A stretch of DNA of 36,185 bases from Desulfobacteraceae bacterium. Lineage in GTDB: Bacteria > Desulfobacterota > Desulfobacteria > Desulfobacterales > Desulfosalsimonadaceae. The position numbers and the translations under genes were made by a program. Of this stretch, positions 1 through 8,676 are shown piece after piece (the first letter of the stretch is position 1; each line of letters opens with the position of its first letter). The stretch lies in contig JAIPDT010000011.1 of the NCBI GenBank assembly GCA_021737545.1, forward strand, positions 1 to 36,185. Direction: 5' to 3'. The notes beneath the pieces were generated by a model. The model did no database searches. It saw only the letters and a list, made by a program, of their open reading frames with translations, and was not told the origin of the DNA.

Positions 1-672
1 TTTACGAAGTATCAGCTGGAAGAACAGATAGCCTCAATTTTCGACAACCGGGTAAAACTAAAGTCAGGCGGATCCATTGTGATAGAACAGACAGAAGCCA
101 TGGTCTCCATTGATGTCAATTCCGGCAAGGCTACCCAGAAATCCTCGATTGAGGCGACCGCTTTGCAGACCAATCTGGAGGCCGCCGAAGAAGTTGCCCG
201 CCAGTTGCGCCTGCGGGATTTCGGAGGACTTATCGTAATTGATTTTATCGACATGCGCGACAGAAAACACAAGTCCAGAGTGGAACAGACTCTTAAAAAC
301 GAGCTCAAAGCAGACAAGGCCCGCACCAAGATCGGCAGGATATCGGCCTTTGGATTACTGGAGATGTCGCGTCAGCGTATTCGTCCTTCGATCCGCTACA
401 TCAGTTTTGAGCCGTGCAGGTACTGCCAGGGCAAGGGTGTCATTCAATCAGTGGAATCCCTGGCGCTGGTATTTTTGCGAAGATTAAGGCTTGAGACCGT
501 AAAAAACGGGGTGACCGGTGTAAAGGGGTATCTGCCCCCTGACGTCGCTGCTTACCTGTTAAACCGCAAGAAAAGGGAACTGCTCGAACTCGAGATCCGA
601 AGGAATATCAGCATCAGCGTTGAGCCGGATCCCAACCTGCTGTCCGGAGATATCAGGATTGAGTATGAATAG
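1..672 (+). CDS. rng: Ribonuclease G/E family protein, C-terminal part (5' end outside window)
   Basis: Frame is open from base 1. VSIDVNSGKA, GGLIVIDFIDM, RPSIRYISFEPCRYCQGKG are hallmark RNase G/E motifs. Stop at 670-672. Confidence 0.93.
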   Translation, partial: FTKYQLEEQIASIFDNRVKLKSGGSIVIEQTEAMVSIDVNSGKATQKSSIEATALQTNLEAAEEVARQLRLRDFGGLIVIDFIDMRDRKHKSRVEQTLKNELKADKARTKIGRISAFGLLEMSRQRIRPSIRYISFEPCRYCQGKGVIQSVESLALVFLRRLRLETVKNGVTGVKGYLPPDVAAYLLNRKKRELLELEIRRNISISVEPDPNLLSGDIRIEYE

Positions 673-759
673 CCTCAAGCTAAAAGCTTCAAGGTGAAAG
701 GGATAACGGATATAACTCCGACATACAAATTGCGTTTTGTATAGATGATTTTGATAGAA

Positions 760-932
760 TCGTAAAAAGTTGTTTCTGAGCGACATCTGAGCATTTTGAG
801 AATAAGCGGTTAAATTTGGCTGCGTTAAAATTTCTCATTGTTTGAGGGTGTTAGCCCGAGTTTGAGAAATTTAGCAGACAAATTTAACCGCGCTCAAAAT
901 GATCACGGAGCGAAGAAATCGACTTTTTACGA
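760..932. repeat. Long imperfect palindromic intergenic element (about 70-78 nt arms, about 25 nt loop)
   Basis: 760-837 pairs with 863-932. Matching blocks include tcgtaaaaagt/actttttacga, cattttgag/ctcaaaatg, gcggttaaatttg/caaatttaaccgc, aaatttctca/tgagaaattt. Confidence 0.85.
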
Positions 933-982
933 AACCTTCAATTTTAAAAAAGGTTAAAAATAGCTGAAAAGGAGGTGTTGTT

Positions 983-1315
983 TTGTTTAATATAGCCTAC
1001 GCCATGGGACAGGGAGGCTCAGGGGCACAGGGAGGCGGATTTGCCGCGTTTGTGCCTATTATCCTGATGTTTGTGATTTTCTATTTTCTCCTGATCCGCC
1101 CCCAGCAGAAAAAAACCAAGGCTCATCAGGAAATGATCAATAATCTCAAGAAAGGCGACAGGGTGATTACCAGTGGAGGCATTCACGGCACCGTTACTTC
1201 ACTTGACGAAAATGCCGCCACCGTTGAAATCGCCGAAAAGGTCCGCGTCAAGGTGACCAGAGGCAGTATTGCCGGTGTGAGTCAGCCTGCACAAGACGAT
1301 TCCCAGAAAAAATAA
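983..1315 (+). CDS. yajC: Preprotein translocase subunit YajC
   Basis: Single N-terminal TM, FYFLLIRPQQKKTKAHQEMINNLKKGDRVITSGGIHGTV; upstream of secD; TTG start after aaggaggt. Confidence 0.95.
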   Translation: MFNIAYAMGQGGSGAQGGGFAAFVPIILMFVIFYFLLIRPQQKKTKAHQEMINNLKKGDRVITSGGIHGTVTSLDENAATVEIAEKVRVKVTRGSIAGVSQPAQDDSQKK

Positions 1316-1380
1316 CAGGAACACTTGATTTTAAGAGTTGCCCGGTGTTATTTGAATTCTTCTAAAATTTCAGGCAAGAG

Positions 1381-2958
1381 GTGTTCACATTGAAAGGCTA
1401 TACTTGGCGCTTGGTTGTGGTGCTGGGGGTGGTGCTGGCTGCGGTGATATATGTGATCCCGACGTTTAAGCCGGGAGTCTGGCCGCATAATCAGATCAAT
1501 CTGGGCTTAGACCTTCAGGGAGGAATGCATCTGGCCCTGGAAGTCGAAAATGAAAAGGCCGTCAAGAGCACTGTTGAACGCATCCGCGGAGAACTGCGCT
1601 CGTTGTTGCGAGGGGAGCGGATCAGGCACGGTATGATTGAGCACTCCGGTGAAACCGGCCTTGAACTTCGGTTGTTAAACTCCGAAGATCTCGACAAATT
1701 CAAGAATTTGATAAAAGAAAATTACTCTGATATCGAAGTACGCTCCACTTCACAAAAGGAAGATGGATTTTATGTCGAAATCGGGATCATTGATGAAAGG
1801 GTGAAAGAGCTCCGCAAGCAGGCTGTTGAACAGGCTCTGCAGACCATCCGCAACCGTATTGACGAGTTCGGAGTAAACGAGCCGGATATCAGGGTCCAGG
1901 GAGAGCGGCGCATCCTCGTGCAGCTCCCCGGAATAGAGGATATCGGGCGTGCAAAGGAGCTGATAGGAAAAACCGCCCAGCTTGAGTTCAAGCTTATCGA
2001 CGAGGATCACAGCCTGGAAAATGCCCTGGAAGGCAACGTTGCGCCGGGAAGCGAAATTCTGCGTGGAAGCAGCGAAGCAGCCGGCGGAGAGCCCCGGGCA
2101 TACCTGGTAAAAAGACAGGCGATGTTGACCGGCGCTCACCTGGAAGACGCACGGGTGCAGATCGGTTCCCAGTTTAACGAGCCATATGTAACCATCGAGT
2201 TCGACCGTGCAGGCGCCCGCATATTCGAAAGAATCACCGGAGAAAACGTCAACAAGCGTCTGGCTGTAGTGCTTGACAACAAGGTATACTCTGCACCTGT
2301 GATTCAGGAAAAAATTCCCGGGGGTACGGCCCGAATTACCGGAAAATTTTCCATGCAGGAAGCCCATGACCTGGCGATTGTACTGCGTGCCGGTGCTTTG
2401 CCGGCCCCTGTCCATATTATCGAAGAGCGTACAGTGGGCCCTTCCCTGGGAGCTGATTCGATCCGCATGGGGCTTATTTCAATGGCCGTAGGCGGGGTTT
2501 TGGTGTTGATATTCATGGTGCTTTATTACCAAGTGGGCGGTCTTATCGCCAATCTGGCCCTTGCATTAAATATATTGCTGATCGCAGCCGGACTGGCGGC
2601 TTTCGGTGCAACTCTGACCCTGCCCGGTATTGCGGGTATTATTTTGACTATCGGCATTGCAGTTGATGCCAATGTAATCATTTTTGAACGCATACGCGAG
2701 GAGTACAGGCTTGGCAAAACACCCGGGGCCGCAATAAGTGCCGGATTTGATAGGGCGGCAGTGGCGGTTCTCGACGCCAACGTAACCACTCTGATAGCCG
2801 CGCTCGTGCTTTATCAGTTCGGTACCGGCCCGGTCAAAGGCTTTGCCGTGACACTGAGCCTGGGTGTGGTGGCCAGCCTTTTTACGGCCCTGTTTGCTTG
2901 TAGGTTGATCTTTGATTATCTGTACAGTTTACGGCGCTGGAAAACTTTGAGCATATAA
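1381..2958 (+). CDS. secD: Protein translocase subunit SecD (start may be TTG at 1390, given the agaggtg Shine-Dalgarno)
   Basis: LGLDLQGGMHLALEV, periplasmic P1 region, VGPSLGADSI, GIAVDANVIIFERIREE; followed by secF. Confidence 0.97.
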   Translation: MFTLKGYTWRLVVVLGVVLAAVIYVIPTFKPGVWPHNQINLGLDLQGGMHLALEVENEKAVKSTVERIRGELRSLLRGERIRHGMIEHSGETGLELRLLNSEDLDKFKNLIKENYSDIEVRSTSQKEDGFYVEIGIIDERVKELRKQAVEQALQTIRNRIDEFGVNEPDIRVQGERRILVQLPGIEDIGRAKELIGKTAQLEFKLIDEDHSLENALEGNVAPGSEILRGSSEAAGGEPRAYLVKRQAMLTGAHLEDARVQIGSQFNEPYVTIEFDRAGARIFERITGENVNKRLAVVLDNKVYSAPVIQEKIPGGTARITGKFSMQEAHDLAIVLRAGALPAPVHIIEERTVGPSLGADSIRMGLISMAVGGVLVLIFMVLYYQVGGLIANLALALNILLIAAGLAAFGATLTLPGIAGIILTIGIAVDANVIIFERIREEYRLGKTPGAAISAGFDRAAVAVLDANVTTLIAALVLYQFGTGPVKGFAVTLSLGVVASLFTALFACRLIFDYLYSLRRWKTLSI

Positions 2959-2968
2959 GGATGTATCC

Positions 2969-4039
2969 ATGGAACTGATCAAACCCGGGGTAAATTTCGA
3001 GTTTATCGGCAGGCGGAAATTCGGCTTCATCTTTTCGGGCGCTTTGATACTGCTGAGTATATTGACGCTGGTAATCCACGGAGGCCCTGACTACGGAATC
3101 GATTTTGTCGGCGGCACCGTGATTCAGGTAAAGTTGGATCAGAATGTAGATATTGGGGATATTAAAGCCGGCCTTGACAGGATCGGCCTGGGCGGATCTA
3201 CGGTGCAGCGATTCGGCGACCCCGGGCAGCACGAATACCTGGTGCGTACAGACAAGTCAATGGCTACGGGAGATAATTTTTCCGAGCGGATAACAAAGGC
3301 CATGTCTTCGTCTACAAACACGGATGCAGAGATTCGGAGGATTGAGATGGTCGGCCCGCAGGTGGGTCAGACACTTCGGGGAAAAGCGCTTTTCGCTCTC
3401 TTCTATGCTTTGCTTTTTATAACTATCTATATATCCGGCCGGTTTGAAATGAAGTGGATGGTAAGCGCGGTTACGGCAGGAGTGCTGATCGGAGCTGTTT
3501 ACCTTTTCTCCCTTTTCAATGTAAGCATCCCGGTTTTGATCCTGGTGGCCCTGATAGCAACCCTGGTCCTGTTCTGGCAGCTGCACCTGCGTTACGCCAT
3601 GGGCGCCATTGTGGCTCTGATCCATGACGTTATAATTACGGTAGGGGTTTTTACTCTGCTGGGCAAGGAGTTTTCGCTGCCGATAGTGGCTGCATTGCTT
3701 ACCATTATCGGATATTCGCTAAACGATACAATCGTGGTATTCGACAGGATCAGGGAGAATCTGCGGCGCTATACCCGCCGCAACCTGGAGGAAAACATCA
3801 ACCGCAGCATAAATGAAACATTGAGCCGCACTCTGCTTACATCCGTCACCACACTGGTCGTGCTGCTCTGCCTGTTTTTTCTGGGCGGTGAGATTATTCA
3901 TGATTTTGCATTCGCCCTTATTACAGGGGTCATTATCGGTACGTACTCCTCTGTGTTCGTGGCAAGCCCGACCCTTGTTCTGATGGCTGGTGAAGGAATA
4001 CAGAGGGTGGAGGGGGCATCCGCAAAATCGGCCGGTTGA
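2969..4039 (+). CDS. secF: Protein translocase subunit SecF
   Basis: YGIDFVGGTVIQVK, IGYSLNDTIVVFDRIRENLRR, NRSINETLSRTLLTS. Confidence 0.97.
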   Translation: MELIKPGVNFEFIGRRKFGFIFSGALILLSILTLVIHGGPDYGIDFVGGTVIQVKLDQNVDIGDIKAGLDRIGLGGSTVQRFGDPGQHEYLVRTDKSMATGDNFSERITKAMSSSTNTDAEIRRIEMVGPQVGQTLRGKALFALFYALLFITIYISGRFEMKWMVSAVTAGVLIGAVYLFSLFNVSIPVLILVALIATLVLFWQLHLRYAMGAIVALIHDVIITVGVFTLLGKEFSLPIVAALLTIIGYSLNDTIVVFDRIRENLRRYTRRNLEENINRSINETLSRTLLTSVTTLVVLLCLFFLGGEIIHDFAFALITGVIIGTYSSVFVASPTLVLMAGEGIQRVEGASAKSAG

Positions 4040-4077
4040 TCCGCGCAATTAATTAAAATGCGTAACACGGATTTCAG

Positions 4078-5220
4078 ATGGTTTCTTCGCCTCTTAGGCA
4101 ACGGCTTGATGCATGGATCGCCCTGCGTAAAATTCCCGGCGTCGGGCCGCTGATGTTCAAACGGCTTGTAGACCGGTTCGGATCTCCGGAAAAAGTATTT
4201 GCGGCAAACCGCCGGGAACTCTGTAAAATCGAGGGACTGTCCGGAAAAATTTTCCATGCCATACTCGGTACGGACTTTTCCGGGGCTGCGGAAAAAGAAA
4301 TCGCCTTTTGCCGGCATAACGGATGCCGGATAATTACTTTCCAGGATGAGGAATATCCTTACAGGCTCGCCCGGATACCGGATCCGCCGCCCTATGTGTA
4401 TGCATTCGGCCGGGATTTTTCAAAAGACCCGTCAGTTGCAGTGGTTGGCACCAGAAGCCCTACCCGTTACGGAATTTCCATGGCCCGCCGTTTGAGCGCG
4501 GATCTTTCCGCCATGGGGTTTGTTATTATAAGCGGCATGGCGCTGGGAATTGATTCTGCGGCACACGTGGGCGCCCTGGATGCCGGCGGGAAAACGGTTG
4601 CAGTGCTCGGCAGCGGAATTTCCGTGATTTATCCCCGGCAAAATCGCGGGCTGTATTACCGGATTGCCGAAAACGGAACCATAATATCGGAATTACCCGT
4701 GCACGAGCCGCCAAACGCATACAACTTTCCTGCCAGAAATCGGATTATTTCCGGCATGAGTCTTGGGACTGTGGTTGTGGAGGCGGCATCCAAAAGCGGC
4801 TCTTTGATTACAGCACGGCTTGCAGCCGAACAAGGCAGGGAAGTTTTTGCCGTGCCCGGCAACATTAATTCGTATAAAAGCACCGGGACACACGACCTTT
4901 TAAAGCAAGGGGCAAAACTGGTGGAGAGGGCCGAAGACGTGGTTGAAGAACTGGCCCCCCTGCTGCTTACAAGTTCTGCAGGTGCCGGAAAACCGGCCGG
5001 CTGCGGGGCGAACAGGTCAAAACAGGACTTTGACTTGACAGCCGAGGAACTCCGGGTATACGATGCGCTCGATCCGTACCCGAGCCACATAGATGAATTG
5101 AGCCGGCGGCTGGCAATGGATGCCGGATCATTGTTGGCCGTACTTTCAAACCTTGAATTAAAGGGCATGGCAATGCAGATGCCCGGCAAATATTTTTGCA
5201 GCACCGGAGCACAAGAGTGA
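4078..5220 (+). CDS. dprA: DNA-processing protein DprA
   Basis: VGTRSPTRYGISMARRLSADLSAMGFVIISGMALGIDSAAHVGAL Rossmann-like core; FAVPGNINS; N-terminal HhH-like region. Confidence 0.95.
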   Translation: MVSSPLRQRLDAWIALRKIPGVGPLMFKRLVDRFGSPEKVFAANRRELCKIEGLSGKIFHAILGTDFSGAAEKEIAFCRHNGCRIITFQDEEYPYRLARIPDPPPYVYAFGRDFSKDPSVAVVGTRSPTRYGISMARRLSADLSAMGFVIISGMALGIDSAAHVGALDAGGKTVAVLGSGISVIYPRQNRGLYYRIAENGTIISELPVHEPPNAYNFPARNRIISGMSLGTVVVEAASKSGSLITARLAAEQGREVFAVPGNINSYKSTGTHDLLKQGAKLVERAEDVVEELAPLLLTSSAGAGKPAGCGANRSKQDFDLTAEELRVYDALDPYPSHIDELSRRLAMDAGSLLAVLSNLELKGMAMQMPGKYFCSTGAQE

Positions 5221-7490
5221 GCAAACCCCTGATTGTTGTCGAATCCCCGACCAAAGTCAAAACCATCAAGAAGTATCTGGGTGACAAATATAACGTCGCA
5301 TCCACGGTGGGCCACATTAAGGACCTTCCCCAAAAGGAACTCGGCATTGAGGTGGAAAACAATTTTGCCCCGAAGTATGTAACCATCTCCGGCAAGCAGA
5401 AGGTGATCAAGGCTCTTCGGGATGCGGCGGGAGATACCGAGGATGTATACCTGGCTCCTGATCCGGACCGGGAAGGCGAGGCTATTGCCTGGCATGCAGC
5501 GGACGTGCTCAAGAAAAAGGGGCGCAATTTCCACCGGATACTTTTCCACGAGCTTACCAAGAACGGGGTCAACCAGGCCCTTGCCAAACCTGAGTCCCTG
5601 AATGAAAGCCGCTATAAGGCCCAACAGACAAGACGTATTCTGGATCGGCTGGTCGGGTATCAGATTTCTCCTATATTGTGGAAAAAGGTCAAATACGGAC
5701 TGAGCGCAGGCCGCGTCCAGTCCGTGGCAGTAAGGATGATATGCGAGCGTGAAAGGGCTATCCAGGCATTTGAACCCGAAGAGTACTGGTCGATTACCGC
5801 GCAGCTCCAGGGTGAAAATCCTCCGGCCTTTGAAGCCAGACTTGCCAAATACAAGGGGAAAAAAATTTCAATCCCGGATGAAACAACCGCCATGCAGATC
5901 CGGGATGAACTGTCCGCGGCTGATTTCATTGTTGAAAAAGTCACCAGAAAAACTGTACGCAGAAGGCCTTATCCCCCTTTTACCACCAGTAAGCTCCAGC
6001 AGGAGGCAATCCGCAAGCTGCGTTTTTCCGCCAAAAAAACCATGACTGTTGCCCAGCAGCTCTATGAGGGCGTGGACCTGGGCGGCGAGACCGTGGGGCT
6101 TATCACTTATATGCGCACCGATTCCACCAGGATTTCGGCAGAGGCGGCCCGGGAGGCAAGGGAACTGATTCTTGACCGCCACGGCAAAGACTATGCCCTG
6201 GATAAACCCCGTTTTTTTTCCAATAAAAACAGGGCCCAGGATGCCCATGAGGCGATCCGGCCCACTTCCGTACAGAATATCCCGGAAAAGATCCAGTCTT
6301 ACCTGTCAAAAGATCAGTTTGCCCTTTATCAGTTGATCTGGCAGCGCTTTGTCGCCTCCCAGATGGCAGAGGCACTTATTGATCAAAAGAACATTACCAT
6401 TTCAGCGGGTGATTACCGGCTGAGCGCATCGGGTTCCACAATAAAGTTTCCTGGATTTTTGGCCCTTTATCAGTCAGCCGATGATACTGTTGAAGCTGAA
6501 AGCAAAAAACAGGAAGGCCAATTGCCTGAAATTTTGGAAGAACAGCAATTAAAACTGCTGCAGTTAGATCCCAGGCAGCATTTTACCTCGCCGCCGCCGA
6601 GATTTTCCGAAGCAACACTCGTAAAGGAGCTTGAGGAAAACGGCATCGGACGGCCCAGCACCTATGCTACGATTCTTTCCACTATCCGGGACAAAGGATA
6701 TGTTGAACTGGCCAGGGGCTATTTCCATCCCACTGAACTCGGATTTATAATAACTGATCTGCTTGTGGAGAATTTTCCCGACATATTGAATGTGGATTTT
6801 ACCGCCAGGCTGGAAAACGATCTGGACAAGGTCGAGTCTGATGACCAGGAATCCCTTGAGCTTCTGAATCGGTTCTATGAGTTGTTTGAGCAGCGGGTTC
6901 TTGCTGCCGCGGAAAAAATGTTGAGTGTTAAAGGTCTGGGGCTGCCTACTGGTTATAAGTGTCCGGAATGCGGCAGGGAAGCCCGGATAAAGGTTGGAAA
7001 AAACGGGCCGTTTCTGGCCTGTGAGGGGTATCCGGAATGTAGCTGGTCGCGAAACTACATACGAAGTGAAAAAGGCGAGATCCAGCCGGTGGAGCCCACA
7101 GAAGAGGCGGCGGAAGGGGAGATCTGTGAAAAATGCGGCCGCTCCATGGTGGTAAAGCAGGGCCGGTATGGTGAATTTCTGGCATGTTCCGGATATCCGG
7201 AATGTAAGCACACCAAATCCATCAACGGCGGTGCCCCGGCACAATCGACAGGGGTGCCGTGTCCGCAGGAAGGCTGCAGCGGCGAAATCATGGAGCGCAA
7301 ATCCAGACGGGGCAAGGTGTTTTACGGCTGCAGCAGGTATCCGAACTGTACGTTTGCTCTGTGGGATAAGCCGGTTGACAGGAAGTGCCCTGAGTGTGAA
7401 GTCTCGTACCTGGTGGAAAAGGAGACCAAGAAAGAGGGACGGGTAGTCAAATGCGCACAAAAGGGGTGCGGATATAAAGAGAGTCAGTAG
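5217..7490 (+). CDS. topA: DNA topoisomerase I with C-terminal zinc ribbons
   Basis: KPLIVVESPTKVKTIKKYLG toprim start; LITYMRTDSTRIS active site; several CxxC zinc fingers. GTG start at 5217 overlapping the dprA stop (gtga) fits better than the ATG at 5196. Confidence 0.95.
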   Translation: MSKPLIVVESPTKVKTIKKYLGDKYNVASTVGHIKDLPQKELGIEVENNFAPKYVTISGKQKVIKALRDAAGDTEDVYLAPDPDREGEAIAWHAADVLKKKGRNFHRILFHELTKNGVNQALAKPESLNESRYKAQQTRRILDRLVGYQISPILWKKVKYGLSAGRVQSVAVRMICERERAIQAFEPEEYWSITAQLQGENPPAFEARLAKYKGKKISIPDETTAMQIRDELSAADFIVEKVTRKTVRRRPYPPFTTSKLQQEAIRKLRFSAKKTMTVAQQLYEGVDLGGETVGLITYMRTDSTRISAEAAREARELILDRHGKDYALDKPRFFSNKNRAQDAHEAIRPTSVQNIPEKIQSYLSKDQFALYQLIWQRFVASQMAEALIDQKNITISAGDYRLSASGSTIKFPGFLALYQSADDTVEAESKKQEGQLPEILEEQQLKLLQLDPRQHFTSPPPRFSEATLVKELEENGIGRPSTYATILSTIRDKGYVELARGYFHPTELGFIITDLLVENFPDILNVDFTARLENDLDKVESDDQESLELLNRFYELFEQRVLAAAEKMLSVKGLGLPTGYKCPECGREARIKVGKNGPFLACEGYPECSWSRNYIRSEKGEIQPVEPTEEAAEGEICEKCGRSMVVKQGRYGEFLACSGYPECKHTKSINGGAPAQSTGVPCPQEGCSGEIMERKSRRGKVFYGCSRYPNCTFALWDKPVDRKCPECEVSYLVEKETKKEGRVVKCAQKGCGYKESQ

Positions 7491-7503
7491 TTCGGCCGGG
7501 CGG

Positions 7504-8658
7504 TCAGGACGCCAGTCTGTCCAGGTATACAAGGTCGCGGTTCTGGGTGTTTTTGGTGCCCACTGCCATTATACAAACATAATTCGCTGTATTTTTGCTG
7601 AAATACATCCTGCCGTTATAGGAAAAAACCACCTCGAAAACCGTATTTCTGCCTTTTTTATGAAATACCTTGCGCTTTATCTGAACCTTTGAAGGATCGT
7701 CATTTAGCTGGTGGATTATCTCTTCGGCTTTAAGCGCCATGTCTTCCGGAAGATCGGCTATGCCGCGCAGGGCCTTGTCATACATTTCCACGTTTTTATA
7801 TAAAATCTTAAACCGCTTTCCCAGTCGTTCGGCTTCCTTTTCCTTGTGCCGGTCCATGTTTTCCCGAAGCTTTTCCATTTCCGATATTTCTTCTTTCAGC
7901 CGCGAGATTTCTTCCTGCTGTTTTTGTTGCCTTGAAAGATTTTCAGACAGCCGATGTTCGAGCTGCTCGATTTCATCGAACATGTCCTCTTCGTTGCGTT
8001 CAGCGTCCTTTTTCTGGGTTTCCAGGGATTTTTCCAGGTGTGTATATTCTTCACTCAGGTTTCGGCGCTCGGCATCTAACTGATCCACACGCCGGGCGTA
8101 TTCGTTTTCAAGTTCGTGCAGACGCTGGAGTTCTTCGGCTTTTTCCTGTTCTTCCCGCCTGGTTTTGCGCAATGCCACCCGATAGTATCCGTAAAGAAAG
8201 GATCCGAAGACCAGAATATAGAAAAGCAGAATTCCCCCGGAAAGAGGCGAAAGCGGTTCAATGACGGCTTCGACTTCCAGATTCAGTCCGTTTTCCAGCA
8301 TCTTAAAATTTTTCCCGGCGGTTTCCATCGCATTCTGCTGCAGATCAGAATTTTGCTCCCTCTGGAAAACCGGAGGGTAAAGAATGGTGCCCTTTTTTGT
8401 GGCAACTGTAACGTCGAGTTTGATTCCCAGGCGTATAAGCCTGTTGTCCTTTATGTAACCTGAAATGGATTCGTTTATCGCGTCCGACAGGCTTACTGTG
8501 CCGTTTAAAATAGCGTTCATCTCCGAGAGGTAGATATTGTTGACGGTTTTTTCGTAGCGGGCGGTGAAATGGTTTTCAAGTCCGGCGACAGTAGCCATAT
8601 AGAGCACGGGCGGCATCAGGATGCATATGATTATTATTTTAAAAGATAAGTGTTTCAT
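7504..8658 (-). CDS. Membrane-anchored protein: two TM segments flanking a small extracytoplasmic region, long coiled coil, RelE-like C-terminal region
   Basis: TM near residues 8-26 and near 140-160; E/K/Q-rich heptads; C-terminal DDPSKVQIKRKVFHKKGRNTVFEVVFSYNGRMYFSKN...VCIMAVGTKNTQNRDLVYLDRL. Confidence 0.7.
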   Translation of the reverse strand: MKHLSFKIIIICILMPPVLYMATVAGLENHFTARYEKTVNNIYLSEMNAILNGTVSLSDAINESISGYIKDNRLIRLGIKLDVTVATKKGTILYPPVFQREQNSDLQQNAMETAGKNFKMLENGLNLEVEAVIEPLSPLSGGILLFYILVFGSFLYGYYRVALRKTRREEQEKAEELQRLHELENEYARRVDQLDAERRNLSEEYTHLEKSLETQKKDAERNEEDMFDEIEQLEHRLSENLSRQQKQQEEISRLKEEISEMEKLRENMDRHKEKEAERLGKRFKILYKNVEMYDKALRGIADLPEDMALKAEEIIHQLNDDPSKVQIKRKVFHKKGRNTVFEVVFSYNGRMYFSKNTANYVCIMAVGTKNTQNRDLVYLDRLAS

Positions 8659-8676
8659 TGCATTTCATACACGGCA

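Noticed and set aside
1750-2415. Minus-strand ORF of 221 aa inside secD
   Set aside because: Antisense to a clearly conserved gene; composition reflects the opposite-strand coding, no recognisable domain.
6564-7532. Minus-strand 322-aa ORF within topA
   Set aside because: Lies antisense to topA zinc-ribbon coding sequence; no domain or RBS support.
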